Shown here: piece by piece, positions 53,356-61,922 of the stretch | Numbering within the stretch: the first letter of the stretch is position 1 | Layout: each line of letters begins with the position of its first letter | Assembly: GCF_900142885.1 (NCBI RefSeq) | Contig: NZ_FRCL01000012.1 | Span: 1 to 64,000 of the forward strand | Direction of reading: 5' to 3' | DNA length: 64,000 nt | From: Flavobacterium xinjiangense | GTDB taxonomy: Bacteria > Bacteroidota > Bacteroidia > Flavobacteriales > Flavobacteriaceae | Translations under genes and position numbers: made by a program | The notes under the pieces: generated by a model | The model's input: the letters and a program-made list of their open reading frames with translations, nothing else | Told to the model about the DNA's origin: nothing | Databases searched by the model: none

Positions 53356-53426
53356 CTTTTAAATGAGTAATAATAAAAAAATACGACTTGTAAAATAGTC
53401 AGATAAGTATTTCATCATTGTGAAAA

Positions 53427-55070
53427 TTATCTTCTCACAATTATTTTTTTGGAAAAATTCCCGTTGGCAGTCTCGATTTTTAAATTATAAAATCCTGTCG
53501 CTAGATTTTCAACATTGATTGAAAGCTGGCTGGTGCTTAAAGGGTTTTTATATTTCCCAATAAATTTTCCGTCTATTGAGTAAATAGAAATCGAATAAAT
53601 GTCATTGTTATTTGGTGAATTAATGGTAATTAGTTCCGAAGTTGGATTTGGATAAACGATAACTTCGTAACTGTTTTTGAATTCATTAACGGAAAGTAAT
53701 TTGTCAGTATAGCAAGTCGAATTAACTACGTTTTGAGTTTTGATTAAATCGGCTATTTTGTTATTTGTAAAGCCCGTATTTGTAGTTCGATTGTAGAAAG
53801 TCAAGTCTAATGTTTGGTTGCTTGCTCCAAACCAATCTTGAAGAATTGTACTAAAAACTCTTCTGTTGTCATGCTGAACGGTTCGAACTTGATAGTTATT
53901 TGCTAGTACTGCTTCGGATAAATTGATATTTGTCCCGGAGATTCCAGGATTTATGGCGCTTCCAAAAACAAACATTGGGGCAATTTCTCCATGATCTGTT
54001 CCTAAGTTTGCGTTTTCTCCAGCTTTTCTCCCAAATTCTGAGAAGGTAACTGCCACAACATCATTTGCCATGTTTTGATTGTTCAAGTCCGTGATGAAAG
54101 TTGTAATAGCTTCTGATATTTGAGTCAAAAGATTGGCATGATTACCTAAATGGGCAGTGTTATTTGCCGCTACTTGCATGTCATGCGTATCAAATCCGCC
54201 TACTTTTACTAAATAGACTTTGGTCTGAAGTCCGCCTGAGATAAATCGTGCCACTGTTTTTAATTGATTGGATAAACTGGTATTCGGATATGTTAAAGAA
54301 TTGGACCCGTTATTAAAGGAATTCGATATGGTTTGAGCGTACGAATTTGCAGAAGTGTCATTATTGATAATGTATTGAATTAAACCCCCATATTCTGAAT
54401 CGGGTATATTTGCGGGAGGTTGTCCGCCTAAACCATTGACTACAGAATAAAATCCTGATAAATCCTGGCCACTAATGTTCAAAGACATTCCGTGTTCAAC
54501 TTCTCCATGAAAACCTAGCGAATTGTCACTACTGCCAAGTTGAATTCCTAAAGGAAAGTTTGAGTTTAAATAATCAGTATAATAATTCTCAAGAAAACGA
54601 CCAGTCCATCCACTATCAAAATTATTATTGGCCATAGTGCCATCTCCTCCTGTTAGCCATAAATCAGTTGATTTAAAATGAGATTTGTCTTGGGATGGAT
54701 AACCGACGCCTTGAATAATTCTCATAAAACCTTTATCGTAAAGGGATTTAAATCCCGAGAGAGAAGGGTGTAGCCCTACTTGATCGGTTAACGCCAAAGT
54801 TGAATCAAGATTAATAATACCATTTGTCATCCCAATATTATTAAGTTTAATATTCGGTCGCAATGTAGCATAGGTATCATATTGATTGATGGGTACGATG
54901 GTGTTTAATCCATCGTTAGCCCCAGCTAATTGAATTAATACAATTTTTTTTGAGCTAGAGTCAGGGCATGTTGTCATGCCTACTGAATTAAAAAGAGCAA
55001 AAACTTCAGTAGGCAATAGTGAAAGTGCGCTAGCTGTTGAAGTCAATTTAATGAAATTTCTTCTTTTCAT
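53427..55070 (-). CDS. DUF1501 protein with Tat signal and T9SS tail
   Basis: 547-residue secreted protein of the DUF1501 family (alkaline-phosphatase-like fold, sulfatase relative). The start MKRRNFIKLTSTASALSLLP carries a twin-arginine motif (RRNFIK). The core has LIQLAGANDGLNTIVP and KVGGFDTHDMQ, HDNRRVFSTILQDWFG. The C-terminus (about 465-547) is a T9SS type A sorting domain: VIVYPNPTSELITINSP, ATGFYNLKIE and a basic KKIIVRR end. It probably crosses the inner membrane folded by Tat, then the outer membrane by T9SS. It lies 155 bp after a DUF1800 gene, its usual partner. Function unknown. Confidence 0.88.
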   Translation of the reverse strand: MKRRNFIKLTSTASALSLLPTEVFALFNSVGMTTCPDSSSKKIVLIQLAGANDGLNTIVPINQYDTYATLRPNIKLNNIGMTNGIINLDSTLALTDQVGLHPSLSGFKSLYDKGFMRIIQGVGYPSQDKSHFKSTDLWLTGGDGTMANNNFDSGWTGRFLENYYTDYLNSNFPLGIQLGSSDNSLGFHGEVEHGMSLNISGQDLSGFYSVVNGLGGQPPANIPDSEYGGLIQYIINNDTSANSYAQTISNSFNNGSNSLTYPNTSLSNQLKTVARFISGGLQTKVYLVKVGGFDTHDMQVAANNTAHLGNHANLLTQISEAITTFITDLNNQNMANDVVAVTFSEFGRKAGENANLGTDHGEIAPMFVFGSAINPGISGTNINLSEAVLANNYQVRTVQHDNRRVFSTILQDWFGASNQTLDLTFYNRTTNTGFTNNKIADLIKTQNVVNSTCYTDKLLSVNEFKNSYEVIVYPNPTSELITINSPNNNDIYSISIYSIDGKFIGKYKNPLSTSQLSINVENLATGFYNLKIETANGNFSKKIIVRR

Positions 55071-55095
55071 GATATGTCTTGTTTTGTTATTAATA

Positions 55096-55144
55096 AATAA
55101 ACTAAAACAGTCGAGATTCGGGGTCTCTTAATACCTTGGTCGCT
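55096..55144 (-). repeat. diverged copy of the DUF1800 gene 3' end
   Basis: 49 bp that match 55220-55268 at about 41 of 49 positions, in direct orientation. The match covers the DUF1800 stop codon, its last 13 codons and a few bases after the stop. Confidence 0.75.
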
Positions 55145-55164
55145 AATTTTTTTTTGAATAGTGC
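55102..55164 (-). pseudogene. DUF1800 C-terminal remnant
   Basis: On the minus strand this reads ALFKKKLATKVLRDPESRLF then TAG, against KLLVTKILRAPESQMF then TAG in the intact gene: 10 of 16 aligned residues are identical. The frame stays open upstream only to a stop at 55191. It is the tail of a second DUF1800 copy lost by deletion, or a partial tandem duplication. Confidence 0.65.
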
Positions 55165-55219
55165 TAAAATAATAGAGATTAAGTTCTCTTAAATATATTG
55201 ATTTTAAATGGAAATTTGA

Positions 55220-55268
55220 AATAAACTAGAACATTTGAGATTCGGGAGCTCTTAATATCTTGGTTACT
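55220..55268 (-). repeat. DUF1800 gene 3' end, intact copy of the duplicated segment
   Basis: The stop codon region of the intact DUF1800 gene; partner of 55096-55144. Confidence 0.75.
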
Positions 55269-56878
55269 AGTAGCTTTAATCGGGATTCTACGACTGTGTT
55301 ACTATTGGTACTGATAAAAGTATTCCATGCTTCACTCCAATAATAATTAGTGAGGCCCTGAAGGAGGAAAGAATTCATAAAATAGTTAATGCGATCAGCA
55401 CTGGCTTCCTGAGCGAAAAGTGCATTGCATAACTCGGTAGTTAATGCAATAGGGTCTGACGGGTTTGATACAATTCCACCATTTTTTAATACATCTGAAA
55501 TATTTATTTTAGCAGCAATAGTACTGTTGCCACTAATTCTGTTTACTCCGTCGAGTAATGATTCTCCTAATCTGTATTTTGCAATTAAGGTTGAAGATGA
55601 AATCCAAATTTTATCATAATCAGGAGCCTGATAATAGGCAGCATGTCCAGCTACGTTTTCAGGATTAAATAGTCCCATGTTAGATTTTGTGAGAAATGTA
55701 TTGTATACAAAATCATTCCAAAAAGGACCGTAGAATTCTAAAGGTTTAGAAGAAGGATTCGGTATAGCGGCTTGTAAATAAGTGCATATTTCTGATAGTT
55801 GTTGAATAGGGGATTTTATTGTTCCTCCAATAGTTTCGTCAGTTGCATTGCTGTCATCTAAATCATAAAAATGTTGGCTTTCTAATAATTTTCTAATAAT
55901 CGGAACAATTTCATAGCCATTGTCATAGAGATTTTGTGCCAGAGGATTTATAATGTCATTTTCAACCTCAGGGGAGATGTTGCTTTTTACAAAGTAGGTA
56001 TATATCTTTCTACAAATATTTTTGGCTGTAGCCGGTTGGTTGAAAACCATTTCAATGTAATTGTCTAATTCAGTATCCATCGAGGCAGCATCAGTCGCAG
56101 AAGTGATTATTTTGCTGTTAAAAGCGCCACTAAAGGATTTAGAACTGGTGTTGTGATCGGAGTATTGATTGTACCCTCTTGGTATTCCAGTTTCAGTGTC
56201 AATTAGGGTTCGGTCATATTTTCTCTTAAATCCAGTTAATATTCTTGCGGCTTGCACAATATCAGATTCCGTATAATTGGTGTAATTTCCAGGTGCAATT
56301 TGAACTCCTTTGCCAATGGTAAATAATTCGAGAAACTCACGTGCGTAATTTTCATTTGGAGAGCCTTTTACATTTGAAGTATTATTCAAAAAGCAAAGCA
56401 TCGAATTATTAAGTGTCATCTTTTTTGCTAACTTTTTGTAATTCCCGTAAGAATAAAATAAAAGCAAGCGGATATAGTCATAAAATTCAGTTGAAGACCC
56501 AAATACATCCGTATTTTTTATAACGGTAAATCGGGTGGAAAGAAAATGAGAAAGTTTGAATTTAAGTGTGGGAGTATTAATAGCATTATACCACCACCAG
56601 CCGGTTACAATCGTACCTTTACCATATTGATTAGCAAATGAGGTGGCTAAATTTGTAGATTCTGTCCAAAAACCGTCTGGAGCAGATGTCGGAGTAGGGT
56701 CGTAAGGAAGGCTCAAAGGGAGTGGGTTATCAATCAATAGTAAATCTAAAGCTTGGTTTGAATTTAATTTAGCGTATTGGTCTATCAAGGCCTTGGTGTA
56801 CACAAATGTGGCTCTTCGCAACAAGTGTTTAGCGTTTTTTACACCTAAAACTGTAGTATTTGGATTTAGTGAAGCCAT
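55226..56878 (-). CDS. DUF1800 family protein
   Basis: 550-residue protein of the DUF1800 family, which in bacteria is almost always found beside DUF1501. Landmarks: KNAKHLLRRATFVYTKALI (start), FWTESTNLA, WWWYNAINTPTLKFKLSHFL by landmarks WWWYN and LSHFLSTRF, NENYARELL-type NENYAREFLELFTIG, and ILTGFKRKYD. No signal peptide is visible at this start, although partner DUF1501 is secreted. Function unknown; the pair is thought to act at the cell surface. It ends in KILRAPESQMF, a tail duplicated in the downstream spacer. Confidence 0.85.
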   Translation of the reverse strand: MASLNPNTTVLGVKNAKHLLRRATFVYTKALIDQYAKLNSNQALDLLLIDNPLPLSLPYDPTPTSAPDGFWTESTNLATSFANQYGKGTIVTGWWWYNAINTPTLKFKLSHFLSTRFTVIKNTDVFGSSTEFYDYIRLLLFYSYGNYKKLAKKMTLNNSMLCFLNNTSNVKGSPNENYAREFLELFTIGKGVQIAPGNYTNYTESDIVQAARILTGFKRKYDRTLIDTETGIPRGYNQYSDHNTSSKSFSGAFNSKIITSATDAASMDTELDNYIEMVFNQPATAKNICRKIYTYFVKSNISPEVENDIINPLAQNLYDNGYEIVPIIRKLLESQHFYDLDDSNATDETIGGTIKSPIQQLSEICTYLQAAIPNPSSKPLEFYGPFWNDFVYNTFLTKSNMGLFNPENVAGHAAYYQAPDYDKIWISSSTLIAKYRLGESLLDGVNRISGNSTIAAKINISDVLKNGGIVSNPSDPIALTTELCNALFAQEASADRINYFMNSFLLQGLTNYYWSEAWNTFISTNSNTVVESRLKLLVTKILRAPESQMF

Positions 56879-57094
56879 AGTTGTACGATTTTCATTATCC
56901 TTTACTTAAATTTAGCTATAAATAAATTTGATACAATATTTTTTCGATTAACAGATTACAATACTCGTCTAACTGTTTGTTTTTTAGAAAAGTATATGTT
57001 TTTTTTAAGATTTTTAATCTAAGTTTTATAATTGTGTTATTAGGATAATTAGCGCATTCGATAGTACACATACAAAATAATGCCCATTTATCAA

Positions 57095-57122
57095 TTGTCA
57101 AATTCGAATTCTGTATCTTTGC
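57095..57122 (+). promoter_or_regulatory. promoter of hpt-adk
   Basis: ATTG (57095-57098), 16-bp spacer and TATCTTTG (57115-57122), a good Bacteroidetes match. Transcription from about 57129 leaves a leader of about 17 nt. It lies inside the frame that extends hpt upstream, so the ATG at 57146 is the true start. Confidence 0.6.
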
Positions 57123-57145
57123 ACATTATTTTAAACACGAAAATA

Positions 57146-57676
57146 ATGATACAACTTCACGATAAACAATTTGTTCCGTTTATTTCCGCTAAAGAAATTG
57201 ATTTTGCTATTGCTAAAATGGTTGCGCAAATCGAAGATGATTTTGCTGATGAAACACCCGTATTTGTAGGTGTTTTGAATGGTGCTTTTATGGTCGTTTC
57301 TGATTTTATGAAGCTTTATAAAAAACCATGCGAAGTGTCATTTATAAAAATGGCTTCTTATGAAGGGACTTCTTCAACAGAAGAGGTTAAGCAATTAATT
57401 GGGTTGAATCAAGATTTAACAGGACGTTCGGTTATAATAATAGAGGATATTGTGGATACCGGTAATACTTTGGTAGAACTGAAGGCATTATTCAAAAAAC
57501 AAAATGTTAAGCATTTTAAAATAGCCACTCTTTTCTTTAAACCAGAAGCATACACGAAAGACATCAAAATAGATTATGTTGGAATCAGAATTCCAAATAA
57601 ATTTATTGTAGGCTTCGGATTGGATTATGATGGTTTAGGAAGAAATTTACCGGAAGTATATAAATTGAAAGAATAA
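57146..57676 (+). CDS. hpt: hypoxanthine phosphoribosyltransferase
   Basis: 176-residue purine salvage enzyme that makes IMP or GMP from hypoxanthine or guanine and PRPP. The PRPP motif is VIIIEDIVDTGNTLVEL, with the paired acidic residues EDIVDTGNT (near 100-108) and the pyrophosphate-loop region VGVLNGAFM. I use the ATG at 57146 because the promoter precedes it; an open frame from 57080 adds a non-conserved 22-residue leader. It is the first gene of a two-gene unit with adk. Confidence 0.93.
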   Translation: MIQLHDKQFVPFISAKEIDFAIAKMVAQIEDDFADETPVFVGVLNGAFMVVSDFMKLYKKPCEVSFIKMASYEGTSSTEEVKQLIGLNQDLTGRSVIIIEDIVDTGNTLVELKALFKKQNVKHFKIATLFFKPEAYTKDIKIDYVGIRIPNKFIVGFGLDYDGLGRNLPEVYKLKE

Positions 57677-57688
57677 CTACACAACAAC

Positions 57689-58261
57689 ATGACTAACATT
57701 GTTTTATTTGGAAAACCAGGAGCTGGTAAAGGAACTCAAGCCGAGTTTTTGAAAGAAAAATACAAATTAACACACATATCCACTGGAGATGTATTTCGTT
57801 TTAATTTAAAGAACGATACTGAACTAGGTAAACAAGCAAGAGTGTATATGGATGCGGGTGATCTAGTACCAGATGAACTGACTACTAAAATGCTTATCGA
57901 TGAGGTAAATAAACATCCGGAAACAAACGGAATTTTGTTTGACGGGTATCCAAGAACAATTTCACAGGCCGAAGCTTTAGATGCTTTTCTTGCCACAATT
58001 GATTCAAAAGTTGCCGCAACAATTGCACTCGAAGCGGATGATGAAATCTTAATCCAAAGATTATTGGAACGAGGAAAAACAAGCGGTAGAATAGACGATC
58101 AAGATGAAGAAAAAATCAGAAATCGCTATCAGGAATACAATGAGAAAACCGCTCCTTTAATGGAATATTACCAGGGGCAAGGCAAATTTCATGCAGTAAA
58201 CGGAATAGGTTCAATTGCTGAAATTACCGAAAGAGTAAGTAAAGTGATTGATAATTTATAG
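57689..58261 (+). CDS. adk: adenylate kinase
   Basis: 190-residue adenylate kinase converting AMP and ATP to two ADP. P-loop GKPGAGKGTQ (7-16), TGDVFR, LFDGYPRTISQAEAL and the arginine stretch GRIDDQDEEKIRNRY. It is the short form without the zinc-binding LID of the long type. It starts 12 bp after hpt, and its stop codon overlaps the first base of a structured intergenic element. Confidence 0.96.
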   Translation: MTNIVLFGKPGAGKGTQAEFLKEKYKLTHISTGDVFRFNLKNDTELGKQARVYMDAGDLVPDELTTKMLIDEVNKHPETNGILFDGYPRTISQAEALDAFLATIDSKVAATIALEADDEILIQRLLERGKTSGRIDDQDEEKIRNRYQEYNEKTAPLMEYYQGQGKFHAVNGIGSIAEITERVSKVIDNL

Positions 58262-58403
58262 GAGCAATTCCAGCTGTACATTACAAGTCCTCGCTAAAAA
58301 ATTTTTTTTCTAAGTCATAAAAGGAGCTTCCTGTGGTCGCTCTTTTATGACAAGAAAAAATAATTTTTTTATCTGCGGTCTTTTCATTGCCATCTGGGCT
58401 AAA
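58261..58403 (+). repeat. structured intergenic element, copy 2 (after adk)
   Basis: 143 bp beginning at the last base of the adk stop codon and aligned with 42048-42194 in the same orientation relative to the upstream gene. Inner hairpin: GTCATAAAAGGAGC pairs with GCTCTTTTATGAC around an 11-nt loop TTCCTGTGGTC. Outer arm: AAAAAATTTTTTTTCT pairs with AAGAAAAAATAATTTTTT. Ends are conserved with copy 1 (GGAGC-AATTCCAGCT and CATCTGGGCTAAA). Confidence 0.75.
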
Positions 58404-58475
58404 ATCCAAGTGGTCGATTGATGAAAGTAAGGAGTGAAAAACAAATTTTGATACATAAACGAATCAACTAAAAAA

Positions 58476-59750
58476 TTGGAAATAGTAATAATATTTTTTC
58501 TAATACTGTTAAATGGCGTTTTCTCTATGTCTGAAATCGCATTGATTTCAGCGAGAAAAAATAGATTAGAGACAGCAGCAAAAAAAGGAAATAAAAGTGC
58601 CAAAATCGCTTTGGATTTAGCTAATTCTCCTAATAAGTTTTTGTCAACAGTGCAAATAGGTATCACGTTGATTGGGATTCTTACTGGTATTTATAGTGGA
58701 GATAAAATCACCAAGGACGTAGAAACGTTTATTAAGGGATTTGAAATGCTAACACCTTACGCACACCCATTAGCGGTAGGAATTGTAGTTGTGATATTGA
58801 CTTTTTTCTCTCTTGTCTTAGGAGAATTACTGCCTAAAAGGATAGGTTTAAATCATCCGGAAGCAATAGCCAAAGCAGTTGCATTGCCCATGAAAATAGT
58901 CTCAATTGTTACGGCACCGTTTATTTGGTTGTTGACCCATTCGACGGAATTTTTATTGAATGTTTTAAAAATAAAGCCAACCGCTGACGGTAAAGTAACT
59001 GAAGAAGAAATAAAAGCTATTATAAAGGAAGGAACTGAAGGCGGAGAAGTTCAGGAAATTGAACAAGATATCGTAGAGCGTGTTTTTCATATTGGTGACC
59101 GAAAAATAAACTCATTGATGACACATAGGAAATCAGTGATGTTTTTACCGTTGCATTCAAATAAGGAACAGGTTAAAGAATTCATGCTAAAAGAATTGCA
59201 TTCTATTTACCCAGTATTTGGTGATAACTATGATGATATTGTAGGAGTTGTAAACCTAAAAAATATTTTTGCTCATTTTGAAAATGAAAACTTCAATCTG
59301 GCGGAAATAATGACTGAAGCTCCTTTTATGATGGAGCAAACAACGGCCTATATTGCGCTTGAAAATTTTAAGAAAACAGGAATTCATTATGCGTTTGTTT
59401 CTGATGAATATGGTGTTTTTCAAGGTGTAATTACTTTGAATGATATTTTGGAAGCTTTGGTAGGGGATGCTTCTGATTTCTATAAAGATGACTTTCAATT
59501 AATAGAAAGAGAAGATGGTACTTGGTTAGTAGATGGGCATTATTCACTACATGATTTTCTGACTTACTTTGAATTAGACGAATTGATAAATGATTATGAA
59601 GTAACTACGGTGAGTGGATTAATAATGACTGAACTTTCTCATATTCCTAAGCAGGGTGAGAAATTAGTTTGGCAGAAATTTGAGTTGGAAGTCATTGATA
59701 TGGATGGCGTGAAGATAGATAAAGTGATGGTGAAAGCATTGCACATGTAA
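58476..59750 (+). CDS. CNNM/CorC-like transporter-associated membrane protein (HlyC/CorC family)
   Basis: 424-residue protein. Order: DUF21/CNNM membrane domain (1-170) with about four helices (start MEIVIIFFLILLNGVFSMSE), then two CBS domains (about 200-330) with MTHRKSVMFLPL and the second CBS pair, and a CorC_HlyC domain at the end (about 345-424). Start is TTG at 58476; no better start was seen. Family members move or sense magnesium, cobalt or sodium. It lies between adk and obg, two genes often adjacent in Bacteroidetes, after the structured element and a 72-bp spacer. Confidence 0.9.
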   Translation: MEIVIIFFLILLNGVFSMSEIALISARKNRLETAAKKGNKSAKIALDLANSPNKFLSTVQIGITLIGILTGIYSGDKITKDVETFIKGFEMLTPYAHPLAVGIVVVILTFFSLVLGELLPKRIGLNHPEAIAKAVALPMKIVSIVTAPFIWLLTHSTEFLLNVLKIKPTADGKVTEEEIKAIIKEGTEGGEVQEIEQDIVERVFHIGDRKINSLMTHRKSVMFLPLHSNKEQVKEFMLKELHSIYPVFGDNYDDIVGVVNLKNIFAHFENENFNLAEIMTEAPFMMEQTTAYIALENFKKTGIHYAFVSDEYGVFQGVITLNDILEALVGDASDFYKDDFQLIEREDGTWLVDGHYSLHDFLTYFELDELINDYEVTTVSGLIMTELSHIPKQGEKLVWQKFELEVIDMDGVKIDKVMVKALHM

Positions 59751-59820
59751 AAATAGTTTATAGGATTGAAGAACTCAAAATGAGTACTGAAACTATAGTT
59801 GAAATTGAATATTAGAAAAG

Positions 59821-60822
59821 ATGACTGAAGGGAATTTTGTAGATTACGTTAAAATATATGTTTCTTCCGGAAAAGGAGGAAAAGGATCTACGCATTTGCA
59901 TAGAGAGAAATTTATTGAAAAAGGTGGGCCTGATGGTGGAGATGGTGGTCGTGGTGGACACGTTTATTTAGTGGGTAACAAAGGTCTTTGGACTCTATTT
60001 CATCTTAAATTTGCCCGACATATTAAAGCCGGTAATGGTGGTGATGGAAGTGGGGACCGAAGTACAGGTGCTGATGGAGATGATAAATTTATCGAAGTAC
60101 CATTGGGAACTGTTGTAAAAGACAAAGAAACTGGAGAAATTTTGTTTGAAATTACTGATGATGGTGAAAAACAAATTCTTTCCAGAGGTGGAAAAGGAGG
60201 TTTAGGAAACTGGCACTTTAGAAGCTCAACCAATCAAACACCAAGATACTCACAACCGGGATTACCTGGAGCGGAAATGGATGTGATTTTAGAATTGAAA
60301 GTTTTGGCCGATGTAGGTTTGGTAGGTTTTCCCAATGCAGGAAAATCAACATTGTTGTCTGTATTGACTTCTGCTAAACCAAAAATTGCAGATTATCCTT
60401 TTACAACCTTAAAGCCAAATCTTGGAATTGTAGCATACAGAGATTTTCAATCTTTTGTAATTGCTGATATTCCTGGAATTATTGAAGGTGCTGCCGAAGG
60501 TAAAGGTCTAGGACATTATTTTTTGCGTCATATTGAGCGCAATTCAACTTTGTTGTTTTTGGTTCCTGTTGATACTCCGGATATCAAAGCTGAATATGAT
60601 ATTTTAGTTAATGAATTGACGAAATACAATCCAGAAATGCTTGATAAAGAGCGTTTGTTGGTGATTTCAAAATGCGATATGTTAGACGACGAATTGAAAG
60701 CTGAATTAAAAACAGAATTGGATGTTGCTTTCAAAGACATTCCTTATATGTTTATCTCATCTGTTGCTCAACAAGGCTTGACAGAATTGAAAGACAAGTT
60801 ATGGAAAATGTTGAATGACTAA
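59821..60822 (+). CDS. obg: GTPase Obg/CgtA
   Basis: 333-residue ribosome-associated GTPase. The Obg fold (1-158) is glycine-rich ([25 protein letters not shown]) and precedes the G domain: [20 protein letters not shown] (G1), [12 protein letters not shown] (G2 switch), [16 protein letters not shown] (G3), and SKCDMLD (G4). The C-terminal Obg-specific tail is very short. It is needed for late 50S assembly and stress response. It ends at a strong terminator shared with the convergent glycosyltransferase gene. Confidence 0.96.
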   Translation: MTEGNFVDYVKIYVSSGKGGKGSTHLHREKFIEKGGPDGGDGGRGGHVYLVGNKGLWTLFHLKFARHIKAGNGGDGSGDRSTGADGDDKFIEVPLGTVVKDKETGEILFEITDDGEKQILSRGGKGGLGNWHFRSSTNQTPRYSQPGLPGAEMDVILELKVLADVGLVGFPNAGKSTLLSVLTSAKPKIADYPFTTLKPNLGIVAYRDFQSFVIADIPGIIEGAAEGKGLGHYFLRHIERNSTLLFLVPVDTPDIKAEYDILVNELTKYNPEMLDKERLLVISKCDMLDDELKAELKTELDVAFKDIPYMFISSVAQQGLTELKDKLWKMLND

Positions 60823-60840
60823 CACTTTATAATTTTTTAC

Positions 60841-60870
60841 TAAAAGGTGCTCTGAAAAGGGCACCTTTTA
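60841..60870. terminator. bidirectional terminator between obg and the glycosyltransferase
   Basis: Perfect 10-bp stem (60841-60850 with 60861-60870), extended by two inner pairs; T-rich after it on the plus strand and on the minus strand. Confidence 0.85.
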
Positions 60871-60880
60871 TTTTTATGAT

Positions 60881-61873
60881 TCAGTTTGGATCATAAGTGT
60901 CAAATAAAAACTGCAAGGTTTCGGGGATATTATTGGCTTGTATCTTCGGGTATTTTATGTGGGAATCAAGCCAGTTTTCTATCATCAAATAAAAATCATC
61001 GCCCACATCATAAAGGACTGGTACACCCATTTTTTTGAGCGCCGCTGCATTGCATTCTTGTTCATAGTGCTTACGAATAGGTATAGAAAGTATTTTTTTT
61101 TCTAAATATAATGCCTCAGCTGGCGTTTCAAATCCTCCACCAGTTATGATTCCTTCGCAATTTATGAGGCTTTTATTGAAGTACTCTTGATTTACTGGAA
61201 AATACGTTATGTTTTTAATAGTATGTTTGGTTTGCACATCATTCAAAAACCAATGAAAAGAATAATTAGGCAGTTTATTGAATGCTTTTTCTAAACATTC
61301 TTTTTGAAAAGAAGGCAAATAAACGGTAATGTGACCTTTGTTTTTAGGTACGGCATTTACAATTTCATCTTTGATAATTGGAGGAAGTATAAAGGAGTCA
61401 TATTTGTCAAAATGCAATCCAATATATTGAGGAGAAGGTGCATAATGTTTGAGAATCATTTCTCCCATAACGCTCTTTTTTTCTGGTCTGGGAGTCAACG
61501 GGGATATAAAACTGGCTTGATGGCCAAATTGTATCGAATGTATTTTTTGTAATTTGCATGACAGAGAAGTGATCGAATCAAAATCATTGATGATCACATC
61601 GTAGTTTTTCAGTGGCAAAGAATTTGCGTCTTTGTAGATTTGTTTTGGTTTAATATTTTTGGCAATATCCCAATAATTCAAACCACCGCATTTACTGTAA
61701 TGTAAGCTACAGCCATTACTTTTGTATTTTATAGGCAAATTGACATCCAGGCTTGCATTGTTGCCACTCATAAAGAAATCAACCTCACCAAATTTTTGTA
61801 AATAAGGGTATAATTGAATCGCTCTGCTGATATGTCCATTACCTGTTGCTTGAATAGCATAAAATATTTTCAT
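60881..61873 (-). CDS. MurG-like glycosyltransferase
   Basis: 330-residue GT-B protein starting MKIFYAIQATGNGHISRAI, which resembles the G-x-GGH-x-xR nucleotide-loop of MurG/MGDG synthase types. The C-terminal domain has IITGGGFETPAEALYLEKKIL and SIPIRKHYEQECNAAALKKMGV (seen by GGGFETPAEAL and IRKHYEQECNA), the UDP-sugar site. I start at the ATG at 61873; the frame continues to 61951 but overlaps the phosphatase gene. It probably works with the adjacent phosphatase in lipid or glycan metabolism. Exact sugar unknown. Confidence 0.8.
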   Translation of the reverse strand: MKIFYAIQATGNGHISRAIQLYPYLQKFGEVDFFMSGNNASLDVNLPIKYKSNGCSLHYSKCGGLNYWDIAKNIKPKQIYKDANSLPLKNYDVIINDFDSITSLSCKLQKIHSIQFGHQASFISPLTPRPEKKSVMGEMILKHYAPSPQYIGLHFDKYDSFILPPIIKDEIVNAVPKNKGHITVYLPSFQKECLEKAFNKLPNYSFHWFLNDVQTKHTIKNITYFPVNQEYFNKSLINCEGIITGGGFETPAEALYLEKKILSIPIRKHYEQECNAAALKKMGVPVLYDVGDDFYLMIENWLDSHIKYPKIQANNIPETLQFLFDTYDPN

Positions 61874-61922
61874 TACTCTATATTTAGATTTTAAGAATGC
61901 GTGTTGTTTTTTGAATGCGCTT

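Noticed and set aside
56916..57101. Small open frame (61 codons) on the minus strand before hpt
   Set aside because: It lies in very AT-rich DNA that reaches into the hpt promoter, has no start context and no recognisable protein.
57080..57145. Longer hpt with a 22-residue N-terminal extension
   Set aside because: A consensus promoter (57095-57122) lies within it, and hpt homologues begin at the conserved MIQLHDK.
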